A DNA stretch of 64,000 nucleotides from NCBI RefSeq assembly GCF_034702125.1, contig NC_085876.1, forward strand, positions 2,461,266 to 2,525,265, given 5' to 3'. Source of the DNA: Engraulis encrasicolus (taxonomy: Eukaryota; Chordata; Actinopteri; Clupeiformes; Engraulidae). How positions within the stretch are numbered: the first letter of the stretch is position 1; each line of letters opens with the position of its first letter. The translations under genes were made by a program, and so were the position numbers. Under the pieces are notes generated by a model. The model was not told where the DNA came from. It worked only from the letters and a program-made list of their open reading frames with translations, and ran no database searches. Below are positions 1 to 11,286 of this stretch, one piece after another.

Positions 1-1
1 N

Positions 2-200
2 GACTTACTGCACAAGTGAAGTGAAGCTAAGATTGTTGACGTAACAGTCAGAACACACCCACAACCCAAGTGATGGTCATTCGATTACACAAAGGCTACG
101 CTTCCCGAAGGAAAATGCAGTGTAATCGAATGACCATCACTTGGGTTGTGGGTGTGTTCTAACGGTTATGCTTAGCTTCACTTCACTTGCGCAGTAAGTC
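2..200. repeat. Diverged palindrome at window edge
   Basis: The outer arms (about 2-31 and 171-200) match with one mismatch as reverse complements. The inner arms (about 51-90 and 120-158) match perfectly over 39 nt. An unpaired block of unequal length separates outer and inner pairing on each side, and the loop is about 30 nt. The right outer arm overlaps the last exon of the SAMD3-like gene. The sequence begins with N, so a fold-back assembly artefact is possible, but the unequal middle blocks argue for an old inverted duplication. Confidence 0.75.
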
Positions 201-282
201 TTGAAGAACTCCGAAGGATCATCCCCAAGATGATGGGCAGTCCCGGAAGACATAGGCATCGGTTGTCTGTTGGCTCAGAGGT
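137..282 (-). pseudogene. SAMD3-like protein, last visible exon (frameshifted)
   Basis: A TTGCAG acceptor lies at 283-285 and the exon joins the previous one in phase 0. The frame opens TSEPTDNRCLCLPGLPIILG and then breaks: at the CCCC run 223-226 one base appears to be missing. In the other frame the text continues DDPSEFFKTYCASEVK, which fits the family's 'LP(V/I)LL.(D/E)DPS.F(F/I)KTC' ending, and then reaches a TGA at 137-139. I infer a 1-nt deletion or a sequencing indel. The region overlaps the palindrome at the window edge, so the true 3' end may lie outside. Confidence 0.55.
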
Positions 283-601
283 CTGCAAGACAGTAGACAC
301 ACAATACAAAACAAGGATACTCACATTTGGGAAACACATTTTAGAAATACCTGTTAATTTCTCGACAACAATCAAAATGAAGTAGTTCAACAGAGAATAA
401 TGTTGCATTTCAGAAAAGAGAACAGAACAAAAGACTAGAAAAATGAGGCATGAGATTAATGGTAAGGACAAAGAGAAAACATAGAATAAAAAAAGTACAG
501 AGGACATCACAGAGACAAAAGAAGAAAATGGCAGAATAGACATGAAGAGGGAAGCAATAGACATGCACAGGACAAAATGTACACATGACAAATTAACTCA
601 C

Positions 602-754
602 CTTTGTTTGGTGTAAAAGCGCAGCCAAAAGCTGACCAGTGAGGCCTTTCTTCTTCCTGAAGAGCTCGACCAGGCTTGCAGAATAGCTGTCCAGCGAACC
701 AAAGAAGCTTTCTCTGAGATTTGTCCCCACCACTCTGCCAAACTCTTGGTACAC
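602..754 (-). CDS. SAMD3-like protein, internal exon
   Basis: This 51-codon exon has a TTTCTTTCAG acceptor on its 5' side and a GTGAGT donor. Both junctions are phase 0 and continue the frame of the exon at 1413-2396. It reads VYQEFGRVVGTNLRESFFGS and continues through LFRKKKGLTGQLL, a pattern I know from multicopy fish proteins annotated as 'sterile alpha motif domain-containing protein 3-like'. No stop or frameshift is present. The biochemical function of this C-terminal region is not established. Confidence 0.7.
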
Positions 755-1412
755 CTGAAAGAAATAAAATATCCACAACCACTGTCAAGTTGTACTTACA
801 TGTCATTTTTCTTATCTGATATGATCACAACAATTATGCAAATGTATTGTAATATGGCTATAGCTTGTATGCAGATATGTGTATCACATGGGGGATGAAA
901 AGCTGCACCTTTGAGACATTTTTTTTCAAATAAAAGGGTAAGTTCCGCTTACTTCATCATGCAGTTGTGTTGCTTACATGAATTGTCAGTACCCGATGGC
1001 ACAGACATTTTTGCTCAGCCGTTTCTGAGATCATAGCCATTCTAATGGGGTGGTCAGATGCTTAAATCTTAAGAAATGTGTCTTATCATACCCCAAATAT
1101 TACATCAAAAGCTGTTTCCATAATGTAATGTTACTGCTGGTTTTGCAAAACTTTTTAGATGGATAATATTGAATTTAAGACCGTTAAAAAAATGTACACA
1201 AACATCTGACCCCATTAATATGGCTAGAATTTCAAACAGTTGAGCAAAAAAAAAAAAAAAAGTCATCATCAAGCAATACAACCGTTTCATGAAATTGGCT
1301 GAACTTACCCGTTAAGTGGTGCCAATGGTACATAGTTTTTTGATGATCAGTCATCAGCATTACAATTAAAAAATGCCATAATATTTCAAGTATTAAAAAC
1401 ACTCTTACTAAC

Positions 1413-2396
1413 CTGACTTTCTGTGAAAAGAGCTGGCCATCTCTGTAACATCAGGTTAATGGCAGGTTTTTCGTTGACCACCTCCTGTCTGCGAAGAGCA
1501 AAGGTCACATCCATCTCCTTCTTCACAAGCAATGCATCCGGTTTTGCTTTCATCATCTCCTGGACCAGCAACTGGCGAGCTCCTTCCAGGTTATGGCCTG
1601 CCATGCCTTCTGGGTAATCAGGAAGGAAATTCAGTTCCCCTTTTTTTGGCCTCTTGAGGTCTTTGCTGGGATGGTCACCATCTGGGGTATGTCTTCCACG
1701 TTTTCCACCATTGACACTGACATCAAGTCGACCCATCTTGCGCAGTTTGGTTCTGTAATTACCTATTTTAAAGTAGATGCTGTTCTTCCATCCTTCCCAG
1801 CCAGATGACCCCTTTTCTTGTAGGCATGGATGTGTTTGCACCAAGGATTTGGCAACAGCTGCACAATCCTCTTTTTGTGGGTAGGCTTTAAATGTGTATA
1901 TGGTCTCAGCCAGTGTTTGGAGGATTTCGTGTTTCAGTTCTTTTGTTACTTTGAGATGGGATCCATCCTTCAAATGTAGTAAGTTACCTTGCCGGAGTCT
2001 ATACTCCACATCCACTGAAAATTTAGGGATTTCGAACGTCTCTGGCCACTGAGAACTTCTCGTCGGAGAGATGATGATGGGCAGTATCTCTGTGTCTGCC
2101 TGGCTGGTAGTGTCACTCCATAATTCTGACTGGTCTGGGACAGGTACTAGGTCAATCACAGGGATGATTTTGATCGTTGGCTTGTGTGGGAGCTCAGAGA
2201 CATCTGTTAAGTTACACAATTCATTGTTAAATTCGGGATCTTGGTATTGTAAGGCGAAGTTGTAACTTGCTGGAAGAGCATCTTTCAACCAGCGAATCAA
2301 CTGTTCAAGTGTATCTGGCTTTGGGGTCATCGTCATCTTTCGTATATCTCCCTCAGTAACAATAACCCGCATGGTTAATTTCTGTGGTTCAGCCAT
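1413..2396 (-). CDS. SAMD3-like/PB1-like protein, 5' coding exon
   Basis: This is an intact 328-codon exon. The start ATG at 2396-2394 is the first Met of the open frame (MAEPQKLTMRVIVTEGDIRK). Residues about 1-80 resemble a PB1-like/ubiquitin-like fold, with a TMRVIV strand and a basic, hydrophobic helix (TLEQLIRWLKDALPAS). Residues 120-250 hold a basic region with KRGRH and KRPKKG, a possible nuclear signal. The 3' part (INLMLQRWPALFTESQ) is the conserved lead into the next exon through a GTTAGT donor at 1412. The gene runs in the same direction as, and downstream of, the zinc-finger/transposase-like gene at 3.3-5.9 kb. The two may be genes of one mobile unit, but that is inference. No SAM domain is visible in this window, so the name reflects family annotation rather than content. 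Confidence 0.65.
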
Positions 2397-2524
2397 CTAC
2401 AGAAAAAAAAAAAAAAGAAAGACAAGTATTTAGATGAAAGTAAATCCAGTTATTATAGATGTGTTAGTTCTTAAGTGTCAATGACAACAGCAAGGAATGG
2501 AGCTTGGTTTTGCTTGCTTTACAT

Positions 2525-2810
2525 CAGGGGTGGGGAACCGCCGACACGGGGGGCCAGATCTGGCCCGCGAGACCATTTTAACTGGCCTGCCAAACGGTAT
2601 ATTTACAGTTTTAAACATATTTATTTACAGTTCTCATTGTATATTTTTGGCCTGCCAAACGGTATATTTACAGTTATAAACATATTTACAGTTATCATTC
2701 ATTGTATATTTTCAATAGAGTAGTCCTGCCCTGCCTTGTTCATGGGGTCTTTAGAGGACTTGAGCCAATTGGAACCGGGCCCTTCATATGAAAATAATTC
2801 CTCACCCCTG
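2525..2810. mobile_element. Non-autonomous hAT element (MITE)
   Basis: Terminal inverted repeats read CAGGGGTGGGGAAC and, as reverse complement of the right end, CAGGGGTGAGGAAT. The flanking 8-bp duplication CTTTACAT is exact (2517-2524 and 2811-2818), as expected for hAT. The interior carries two copies of a roughly 65-bp unit beginning CTGCCAAACGGTATATTTAC (about 2585 and 2653). There is no coding capacity. It sits in the spacer between the two minus-strand genes. Confidence 0.93.
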
Positions 2811-3286
2811 CTTTACATACATAAATGTAAAATAACTGCTACCCACTGGAGCAAAACATTTTCGGGCACGAGTCCTTCCTAAATGCAAACACGCCATCTG
2901 ACATACAACTTTCTGACATAAAATACGCCCAGTAGTAGGCAGTAGACAGCTCAAACAACTTCAAACTATGTTGACCGGTATTATTGAGAATATGTCAAAC
3001 ACTATAAGAAATAGTCCTACATAAAACAACAGCTAAAAACAACAACAATAATACTAATAATACAAAAACAAGTACAAGAGACTTAGAGGGAAATAAGAAA
3101 ATAAAACCATGAAGAATATTATGAGAATACATTTTGAAAAGACCAATTTTATGTAAATCAATATAGCAGACAAAATATTTTATATAAAGTCTTGTCAGAT
3201 GGCTTGTTGGCACTGAGGAATGTCTGGTGGTAACCAAAAACGTTTGGCATTTGTGGGCACCACTTCTCCACTATGCCAACAAGTAT

Positions 3287-5928
3287 TTAGCAAATAACAT
3301 ATCGTCTCAGTGTCACCATAAGCTGACCTTGTACCCTGTAAGATGACAGTGGGAAAACATCATTTAACTCTGACATCCTGACTACACACACTGGGGTGGA
3401 ATCATTATAGTGAAGTTCATAAGATCTTAAATGCTCAGAGTACCATGCTGTCATTTTCAGGCAAACAAATAGGATTTCTGCATTGTCAGCCAGAATCTTT
3501 TCTATCCGGACAAATTCAGGGAGACCTGAACATGAGCCAGAAGACAGCATCATGCCGGGATGATACTTGATACCATCTATACAGACAGAGGATGCATCAA
3601 GCACTGTTCCTTGAGTAATTACTGCCTGAACTTATGGTGGTAAAGTTGACGTTGAAACTGTCTTAACCTTTGACATCTCAACTGATGGTCTGAAAAACGA
3701 GCTACAGTCAAGATTGTAACTGACTGCTTTCTGGTGTTTTGTGGCAAGTGACATGGAAACATTTTTGAAGTTCTGAGTATTGCGAATGGCTCTTTTAAAG
3801 AACTTGTGCTTCCCCTCGAAGCGTATTGTCCAAAACTCTGGTAGTGGACCAAATTTCCTTACAAGCTGAGGATAGTGCTCCACATAATGATGCTTTGGCC
3901 TCAAACGAAATTTTGGGAAAGTAGACTGCAACAAACGCCTGTGCTCAGTTATCTTACAGTCCAAGAAAATCAGTGTCTCTTCTGTATGTCTCGTTGCCAC
4001 AGTTAGCTCAACAATATCTTTAAGGAGCATGAGAATTTCCCAAGCATTCTCACCCTCAGGCACGCAGTGACCAATGAGAAATGGAAGCAGCCTTATGAGA
4101 CACCAGTTCTCATGGGCATTTCCGCCAATGGTGCCTTTGGTGGAAAATCCTTTCCCAATGAGCTGAGGTCGATCCGTTTTGTCAGTAAATGTGTAGTTGA
4201 AGTCCCTGATGGCCTGATTCAGCATGTGCAGTGTGAAATAGTTCTTGCCTATCAAGTCTGTAAGACACAGAGACAACTCAACAGGAACAATTCCTTCTAA
4301 GACATCGTGCATGATGTCAGGAGGGTACCCACTGACCACATGAAAGTGCTCAAGCTTCTCTGTTAATGGGCAAGCTCTTTTCACACCATACATTTGACTA
4401 AGCACTGGGTTCTCCCTCACTTCCTGCACTTGCCTGTCATGGGACACTTTGTCTCGGATTTGAAACGAATCTGACCATACCTCCTGCTGTTGAAGGTCGC
4501 TGCTGCTTGCCATGCAGAATCTGCAGAACTTGTTGGCGGTGAAGCCTTCCAGGAATCCTGCAAGGGAGTGCGCACCAAGATTATCCGCTGCAATATACAA
4601 GACTGTCCCTTTCACACAATCACCCAACTGCTCCACATAAACACCATTTTGCTCTAACAGCATGACATCATAGATCAGAGGTTGAAGAACTTTTTCATAA
4701 CCACATTCTTTGACTATGGATGTATTGCATAATAGAGCAAGCTGAATGGAATTGAGGGTAGACCTATATTTTGCAGGTATGTTAGCAATCAGCCAGTACA
4801 CTGCACACATTTTGTGTTTCAACTTTGATGTCCCTAGAGGATTAGCTATTTCAAAGTCATCGATGTAAAGGCTAAGAGCAACTGTAAACTCATCTTTTGC
4901 AAAAAATGCATTTTCCTTAAAGTGCTGTCCATCTGCATAAGACCTGTATTCTTGTGGGAAATGGACTTTCCCTGACATAGCTTTGTCCAAAACATCAGGA
5001 TTGTTAAGCAACTTCTGCAACATCGGGATAATGGGAACATATGCAAGCCCTTTCCTGCCCTTTTCCACAACGTACTGTATTGGGTTGACCATTGGAAACT
5101 CCCTACGCACATAGGCTTTTTAGCCGTTCCTAAAGGTCCCCCTTGGGAAAAATGTGCTGCCATGCTACTTTCTGACACAACATTGATAACTTCTTTCACA
5201 ACTGATTCATCAATGTCAGTGTAATGTTTCTTTAAAACAGCCCTGACTCTGTTTTGGAGAATTGGCTTTGACAATTCATCAATTTGGAAAAGCTGTTGAA
5301 TCACTTCTTGCACAGAACTCTCTGGTATGTGCAAAACAGCTTGCATCTTTAGCAGAAGAGAAGCTACATTGTGTTCCAGCTGCTGTTCTAGGTCAACAAG
5401 TGCATGCCCACTGGTTACTTCACTGTCCTCAACATGATCATCTGCATCTGACATTTGCTCTTGTTCAACGTCATCCTCTTGGCTTTGAATATAACCACCA
5501 ATGATTTCTGACTTAAACATTGTCCAGTTCTGTTGCCCGTGCATTTCACTCTTGTGAGCTTTGAAAGTGGAGTAAACACTACTTTCAAAGTTACAGTCTT
5601 TAAAAGGGCACCTGATTTTGTGATGTACTTTTAAATGTGCAGAATGCAGGTGAGAGAAAAAGTCACTCTCTGAACAACATGCAATAAAGCCACATGATTG
5701 ACAGCTAAACCTACATTTCACGGCTGGTTGCTGAGCAGAAGTTTTAGCGTGTATGGAGGACAAGTGCACATTCAGTGCATTGAATGATTTAAATGTGCAA
5801 AGACATTCGTCATGCAAACAGGGGATTGGCTCTGTTCTAGCATAGGTTCCATGTTTCAGTCTGTAATGTTTAAATAGTTGTGCTCTTTTCTCACAGCTAA
5901 AACTACAATACTTACACTTCCAAAGCAT
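3287..5928 (-). pseudogene. C2H2 zinc-finger + EnSpm/CACTA-like transposase-type protein, broken
   Basis: The best start is ATG 5928-5926 (MLWKCKYCSFSCEKRAQ), which opens directly on the first finger; the open frame extends further 5' to 6057. Four C2H2-like fingers follow: CKYC...HYRLKH, CLHDEC...HLSSIH, CQSC...HLHSAH and CPFKDC...HKSEMH. An acidic linker comes next (EDDVEQEQMSDADDHVEDSE). The second half contains ADNLGAHSLAGF, FCRFC, PPDIMHDVLEG and RFEGKHKFFKR. I read these as the D, zinc knuckle, D and E landmarks of a CMC/EnSpm-like DDE domain; the family call is from memory. The frame shifts by one base at the T run 5117-5121 (on this strand AAAAAG), after GTAKK and before YVRREFPMV. 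A TAA at 3632-3634 interrupts the same frame; coding sense resumes (VQAVITQGTVLDASS) to the natural stop at 3287. The protein would be about 880 residues. It is either a decayed transposase or a gene hit by assembly errors. Confidence 0.65.
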
Positions 5929-6617
5929 TGTATTTGATTTAATTGGACAAAGTAAGAAAGGTCGTTCACATGGCTTACCAGTTTCTGTAGCAGCCGAAAA
6001 CCAAGGAACAGCCACGCAGTTGATCCAGGAGGGAAGTGGGACTAGCGAGCTAGTCACTGTCGGAGACTGTTTACAGGCGAGGCGGTGCTAATTCAGGCGC
6101 GAACTCGCGCTAGCAGGCTAGTACTAGTATAGTATAGTTAGCTGATGAAAGTTCACCGTCTCACACAAACTCTCTCTCCNTCGTTCCACACCGCCGAACA
6201 GAATTTGTTTTACTAAGAACTGATGGCAACTGTTTGCCGTTAACAAAAAAAAAGTGCCTCCCTCCGCCCCCACTTAACAATACCAAGTGAAATCAGCCAA
6301 CTTAGCTGGACACTTAGCTGAGAAACAAAACGCCAACAGGTGGACAAAACAGTAGCACGTTTTTCCTCCAGTAAAATGAACTCAGTTACAACTAATAACA
6401 ACAGCTCTCGGTCGACGAAAACAATAAACAAACTAAGGAGATAATATGTTTGTGGATACAGCTCTATAATCTTTGCTATCTTCTTTTACAGCTTCTTGGT
6501 CTGACGCGCGTGCAGTTGAAAAGACTGCTGTCTGACTTCATACTCGTGTCGGTAGACTACTAGCTCTACTGTTTAAATGATGCGTGGTCACTGATAGGTC
6601 GATAGAGAGTGCGTTGC
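5929..6617. other. Upstream region of the zinc-finger gene
   Basis: The open frame of the zinc-finger gene extends to 6057 without an obvious better start. A GT at the LSAATETG|KPC region would also allow an upstream exon. There is an ambiguous base at 6180. Nothing else was recognised. Confidence 0.3.
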
Positions 6618-6880
6618 AATATGCGACCTTGCCTCCTCCACTTGCTTCTCGTCATGATGACATCACTGACAACAGCATTATATTTCAATATATTGCAAAA
6701 GCTCAATTGTAGAGTCTTTTTCTCATTTGCAATTGGGATGGTGAATGAAAAACAGTCCCTCAAAAGTTGTTGTTGCTAGGAGGCTGACAGCTGGGAAACT
6801 TTATCGTTTTCTCCACGGAGGAGGGGCCAGGAGCCAGGACGAGGAGACAAGCGCAAGTGGAGGAGGCAAGGTCGCATATT
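6618..6880. repeat. Inverted-repeat element, probable MITE
   Basis: A perfect 28-nt inverted repeat (AATATGCGACCTTGCCTCCT... at 6618-6645, and its complement at 6853-6880) encloses about 207 bp of non-coding sequence. I could not identify target duplications or a superfamily. Confidence 0.65.
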
Positions 6881-7533
6881 AAAACGTACTCAGAAACTTT
6901 TTTTAAATTACGTACCGGTATTTCAACTTCCTCCTCAGTATGCAAACTCAAACTCAGAGACGGGATAAAACATTTGTTGAACCCTTTTGAATTTAAACAT
7001 GCATTTCAAAAATATTAAAATAGTTGTCCTAGTCACGCAACAACCAAGTGGTCGTAAGCATTTCACCACCTAGGCTATATCAAATCTTAATTGTCAAGTC
7101 AGTTGAAATTGTAAAACTCCTTATTGAACTTGAGCAGAAGGTGTGCTGCCTGCAATTTAAGAAATGCAACAGACGCTGTTAACATGAAACACACTGCAGG
7201 CATGCATTCAACTGCCCACATCTGGGTAGAGGCCAGTTGTTGCAGCCTGAAGAAAAAGAGGCGGGGTCATAACCAAAACTTACGACTTTAATCCATTCAA
7301 CTAAAAAATACTCATCTGAACAACTATTTCCTCAAATAAGTTGTCAATACTCAGAATTCTTCAGAAATGCCATCAAACTTATATATTTTAGTGCATTTTA
7401 ATTAGTCTTGGTTAGTACATTTGATGTCTGGGTTAACAGTGTACATTGACTTATCATCTTGTGTTATATTGAGTAATTACAATGAAGTTATAAATCTAGT
7501 TGGTAATACTACACATAATTTGACATTACACAT

Positions 7534-7745
7534 CTTGGGTGCATTGTGGGGACCCCTTATTGGACCAAATGTAGCTGGTTCGAATCCCTCCTGACCTCTC
7601 CCTACATCTCCATCCATGGCTGAAGTGCCCTTGAGCAAGGCACCTAACCCCACATTGCTCCAGGGACTGTAACCAATACCACTTTTGGTAAATGAAAGCG
7701 TCAGCTAAGTGCAATGCATTTTTTAAAAAAATGCAATGAAATGAA
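7534..7745 (+). repeat. tRNA-derived SINE
   Basis: A B-box-like GGTTCGAATCC lies at 7577-7587. It is followed by the well-conserved fish SINE body GTGCCCTTGAGCAAGGCACC and CCCCACATTGCTCC, and a tail with GCGTCAGCTAAGTGCAATGC. The tRNA part is diverged and is not a functional tRNA gene. The family is probably of the HpaI/V-SINE type; the exact name is uncertain. Confidence 0.75.
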
Positions 7746-10650
7746 AATGTAATATTCCATGTCTTTTGATAACATTTGTAAATTAATTTCATGCATCATT
7801 CCATTGTAACAATCATAGGGACACTTTCTCAACTTCCACCTGCACAATATCTTGGACTCACAGGAAGAGATTATCTACATAATTCAAAAGACACCGCACA
7901 CTGCTTACCATTCTTTTTCTTACTTTATTTTGACACACAGGGCAAAATGCGTTGTTAGCTCAGAAAAATGAAGGAAGAAAAAGAACAATAAGCAGTGTGA
8001 AATGTCTTTTGAATTTTGTTCATTGTTCACCTTCTCCTGCCTCACATCAGCACCTGCATTGCTGAGGGCTTGTGCACAAGGACTCTCTTGAACTTAGGTC
8101 ATCAATATAATTTGATGGCCATTGAAAATACATTCTACACATTTATCAATTTGTCATTACTGCCTCAAGTGTCATTACTTTACCTTCTTTACATAAAGGA
8201 AAAGAGAGAAGATTTTACTGGGACTTTAATGTCAGCAGGTGTGACCAATAACAATGTGTACATCATAATTGTAATCATTCAGTCATTAACAATGTAGGAA
8301 GAAGTGAAGAATCTTGTAATAATGTAAGAAATGTCTTATTGGGTAACCAAGATGTCACTATCAAACATCAGAAAGTATTTTAGATAAATAGGGTTTAGGA
8401 CCTTCCGAAATGATTGCTCCGTCATGGCACTAAAACATACAAGTCTGTTGTTGGGACTGGAGTGGAGAGTTTTCGTGGTGGAGTGTTTGTTACACTCAGT
8501 TTATTCTATAGAGGGGTTGTCTCCTTTCCAGCACTCAGTCCATTAGGTCCTTTCAGAAGGTCTGGCGTCTATCTGGAAAATAGAAATGACAATTGTAGTG
8601 TATTATGTATGGCCATTGAACAGGAATGGTAAAGGCCAATCACATGAGTGCACAGTAGGTGATGGCAGTAATGTAACAGAATGTGAAACTCATAAAGAAG
8701 ATTGTCTGCTCTCCAGATACACCGTGATAAGTCAAAAGGTGTTAGTTGAAGGCCACTGGACTTTTTTTAAATAATATTGGACAGGAAAGCAATGGGCATT
8801 TTGCCAGAGTAATACTGGATGGAAAAACCCTTTGAAAAATATCGACACGAAAGTAATTATAATTAATATTATATTAGTATTAGTAACTATTATAATTAGT
8901 ATGAATGGTGTACTGTATGGGAAATACTACAAACGTGGCTCATAACTGTTTTTTCCCCTGAGCCACACATATCCCATGTGTTGCAACGACATTTCAGTTT
9001 TTGCACATAAAATGTGTTCGTGATAACTCGCCTATGGAATACACCCTGGTGTGTTGTTTAGACTTCTAAAACAAATGCAGTGGAGTGTGCCTGATGTGTT
9101 TACCTTTGTGGTAGACCATGCCGGTGTCAAACCGAAGTATTATCCAGACGACCGTCTTCAGGTGGTAGTGTTCGTCTGCGAAGGGCTAGTGAGAAACCGG
9201 GTCAGGAAATGACTGCACAGTAGATACTGATGGCTGGTCAACGGTGGGCTGCTATTCACAGGGGTCGAGTGAGGACGTCATGGAAAGTCCAGCTCTTGAG
9301 TCTTGACCTTCTCCTGTCTTTCTAAATAATAAATAAAGAAGTGTGTCAATACACCAGTATCACTGTAAAACCTACAACTAGTATGACCTGAAGATCAAGC
9401 AATGTAGGCCTACCAGTTATTGGCTAGACAGTCGAATTACGTGCCGTCAGTTTTACTAGCAGTAAAAGTGAAAACCACAGTCGACCTACTCCATGATTTG
9501 GTGCAGGGCTTTGACAGGCTTATCATATGATTGTGATTGTCTTGCCTACTGAAGGACTACTATTTTCCGTGCACAATTTTGTTTGAGACCAAACGTAGCT
9601 TTGATTCATTTGACTATCTGTAGCTGGTAGCATGAACAGCCATATGAAGGCACCGAGAAGAGAGCTAGTTTGAGGCGACACCAAGATTAGCCATTCAAAA
9701 ACTCAAGATACATAATATGTCCTTACCTCTGTTGTCTCCATCAGCAATCGGAACAGCAATGTTTTGTTTCTGACGCTGTCACTTCTGTCCTGCTATTTTG
9801 TTTTGCTGGTAGAAAGAGCTTTGGCGCAAAAGCCGCACACACGTAGCCTCGTATCCAGGAGAGTGTGGCGCGTTCCTTTTCCATCTCAACGCAAAATGCC
9901 ACGGTTTCATAAAGCTTGTCGTTTAGTTTCAGCATCCAGTATATGCGCACATTCAACCCATAGCAAAGTTCTAGCCGAAGAACTGTTAAAAACCGAGAGC
10001 TTCAACGTTTGCTTCTTGTTACTTTATCATGTTGCCGACTGCCGTAGCAGAGCTGGCTGGCTCCTGGCTGTCAGAATGAGCGTCGCAGAAAGATGACGTG
10101 GCACACCTCAGTCAATACAGATTTTTAATTCGTTTACTGAACCCGGGAGATTTAAATATTGAAATGAGGCGGAAACGTAATTGTATCATCCCAATGACCC
10201 TAAATAAAATAAGAAAATACTGTTTATGCGTGTACGACGGATTTAAAGTCTGTGCCCCGCTGACTCCCGTTCTATGGTGGTTTGTGGATATCGCCCAAAC
10301 CCAAAATCTCACGGAAGGCTTCAAATCAAACAAAAGTGACACAGGTGGGTAGCTCAGTGTATGATACACCATAATTAAGGTCCCAAATGCAAAATACCGA
10401 CCTATTCCTTTAAGTGCAGGGTACAGTTGAGGTAAATCAAATATACCTGTGTAACAAGACTCTGATCTAATTCAAAGTGTACGCATAACATAAATGACAG
10501 TCCCAAAACATTTTGTGACCATATCGAAGATTGTGTAATCTCGGTTTATGTTGACATTCGGTTCCTGCCATATCTTTGTCCCATATCGCTTGCCGTAGCC
10601 TCATATAAGCAGATGTACATGTGCATGAGAATTCCTGTGCATATCACTAA
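7746..10650. other. No recognisable gene
   Basis: This is AT-rich non-coding sequence. Short open frames at 9741-10096 and 10098-10372 have no recognisable motif and no matching splice structure. The segment ends at the left TAA duplication of the Harbinger element. Confidence 0.5.
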
Positions 10651-11187
10651 TGCCGTGTCCAGACCAAGAGCAAACTGCGCTACCAGGTAGCTGTGGTAGC
10701 ACAAGAAGCTTCGCTCCTGAATTCGCCTCGGTAGCGCAGTTCCCTCGTGACGTCACATTTGGAATGTTCAGTTTTTAAAGGCCCCGCTGCGTGCAGCACC
10801 CCCGCGAAAAAGAACAAAGAAGGAAAAGATCGACAGGGATTTTTTAATTACACATTGTTATGAAAACATAGGTTTACGCCATGCTACAAATTACATATAA
10901 ATACAGGAGGTGCAAACGAAGAGTTGGAATAGCCGAGGCAGCTATGAAAAAAGGGGAAAAAACTGAATAAAAATCCGAAAAATAGGCATAGGCCTAAATT
11001 CAAAATTAAAAACACGTAATTGCCATGTGCGTGGTTTACTACTGTGCATTCGACACGGCAATTGAAGCAGTGTCTGGATTGAAAGTCTATTGGGACATTG
11101 GCCTAAAGCAATGGGCAAATAACCACGAAAAAAGTAACCAGTTAAAATGTTTTGTTGCAATCTCGCTGACAATTGTACAGCCTTCAC

Positions 11188-11241
11188 ATTGGCTCTTGAG
11201 GTTGTGTCCGGAACAAATGAGATGCTCTCCCGCTATAAAAG
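11188..11241 (+). promoter_or_regulatory. CCAAT/TATA promoter of Harbinger transposase
   Basis: An inverted CCAAT (ATTGG, 11188-11192) lies about 42 nt before a TATA box (TATAAAAG, 11234-11241). The ATG follows 45 nt after the TATA box, so the 5' UTR would be very short. The compact arrangement together with an intronless gene resembles a replication-dependent histone gene promoter; that comparison is inference. Confidence 0.6.
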
Positions 11242-11286
11242 CGTTCCATAAATTTAGTCGCTACCCCATTAATCACCATTCTCAAC

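Noticed and set aside
7577..7587. tRNA B box
   Set aside because: It lies in a SINE body with no intact cloverleaf, so it was not called as a tRNA gene. The same applies to 44282-44291.
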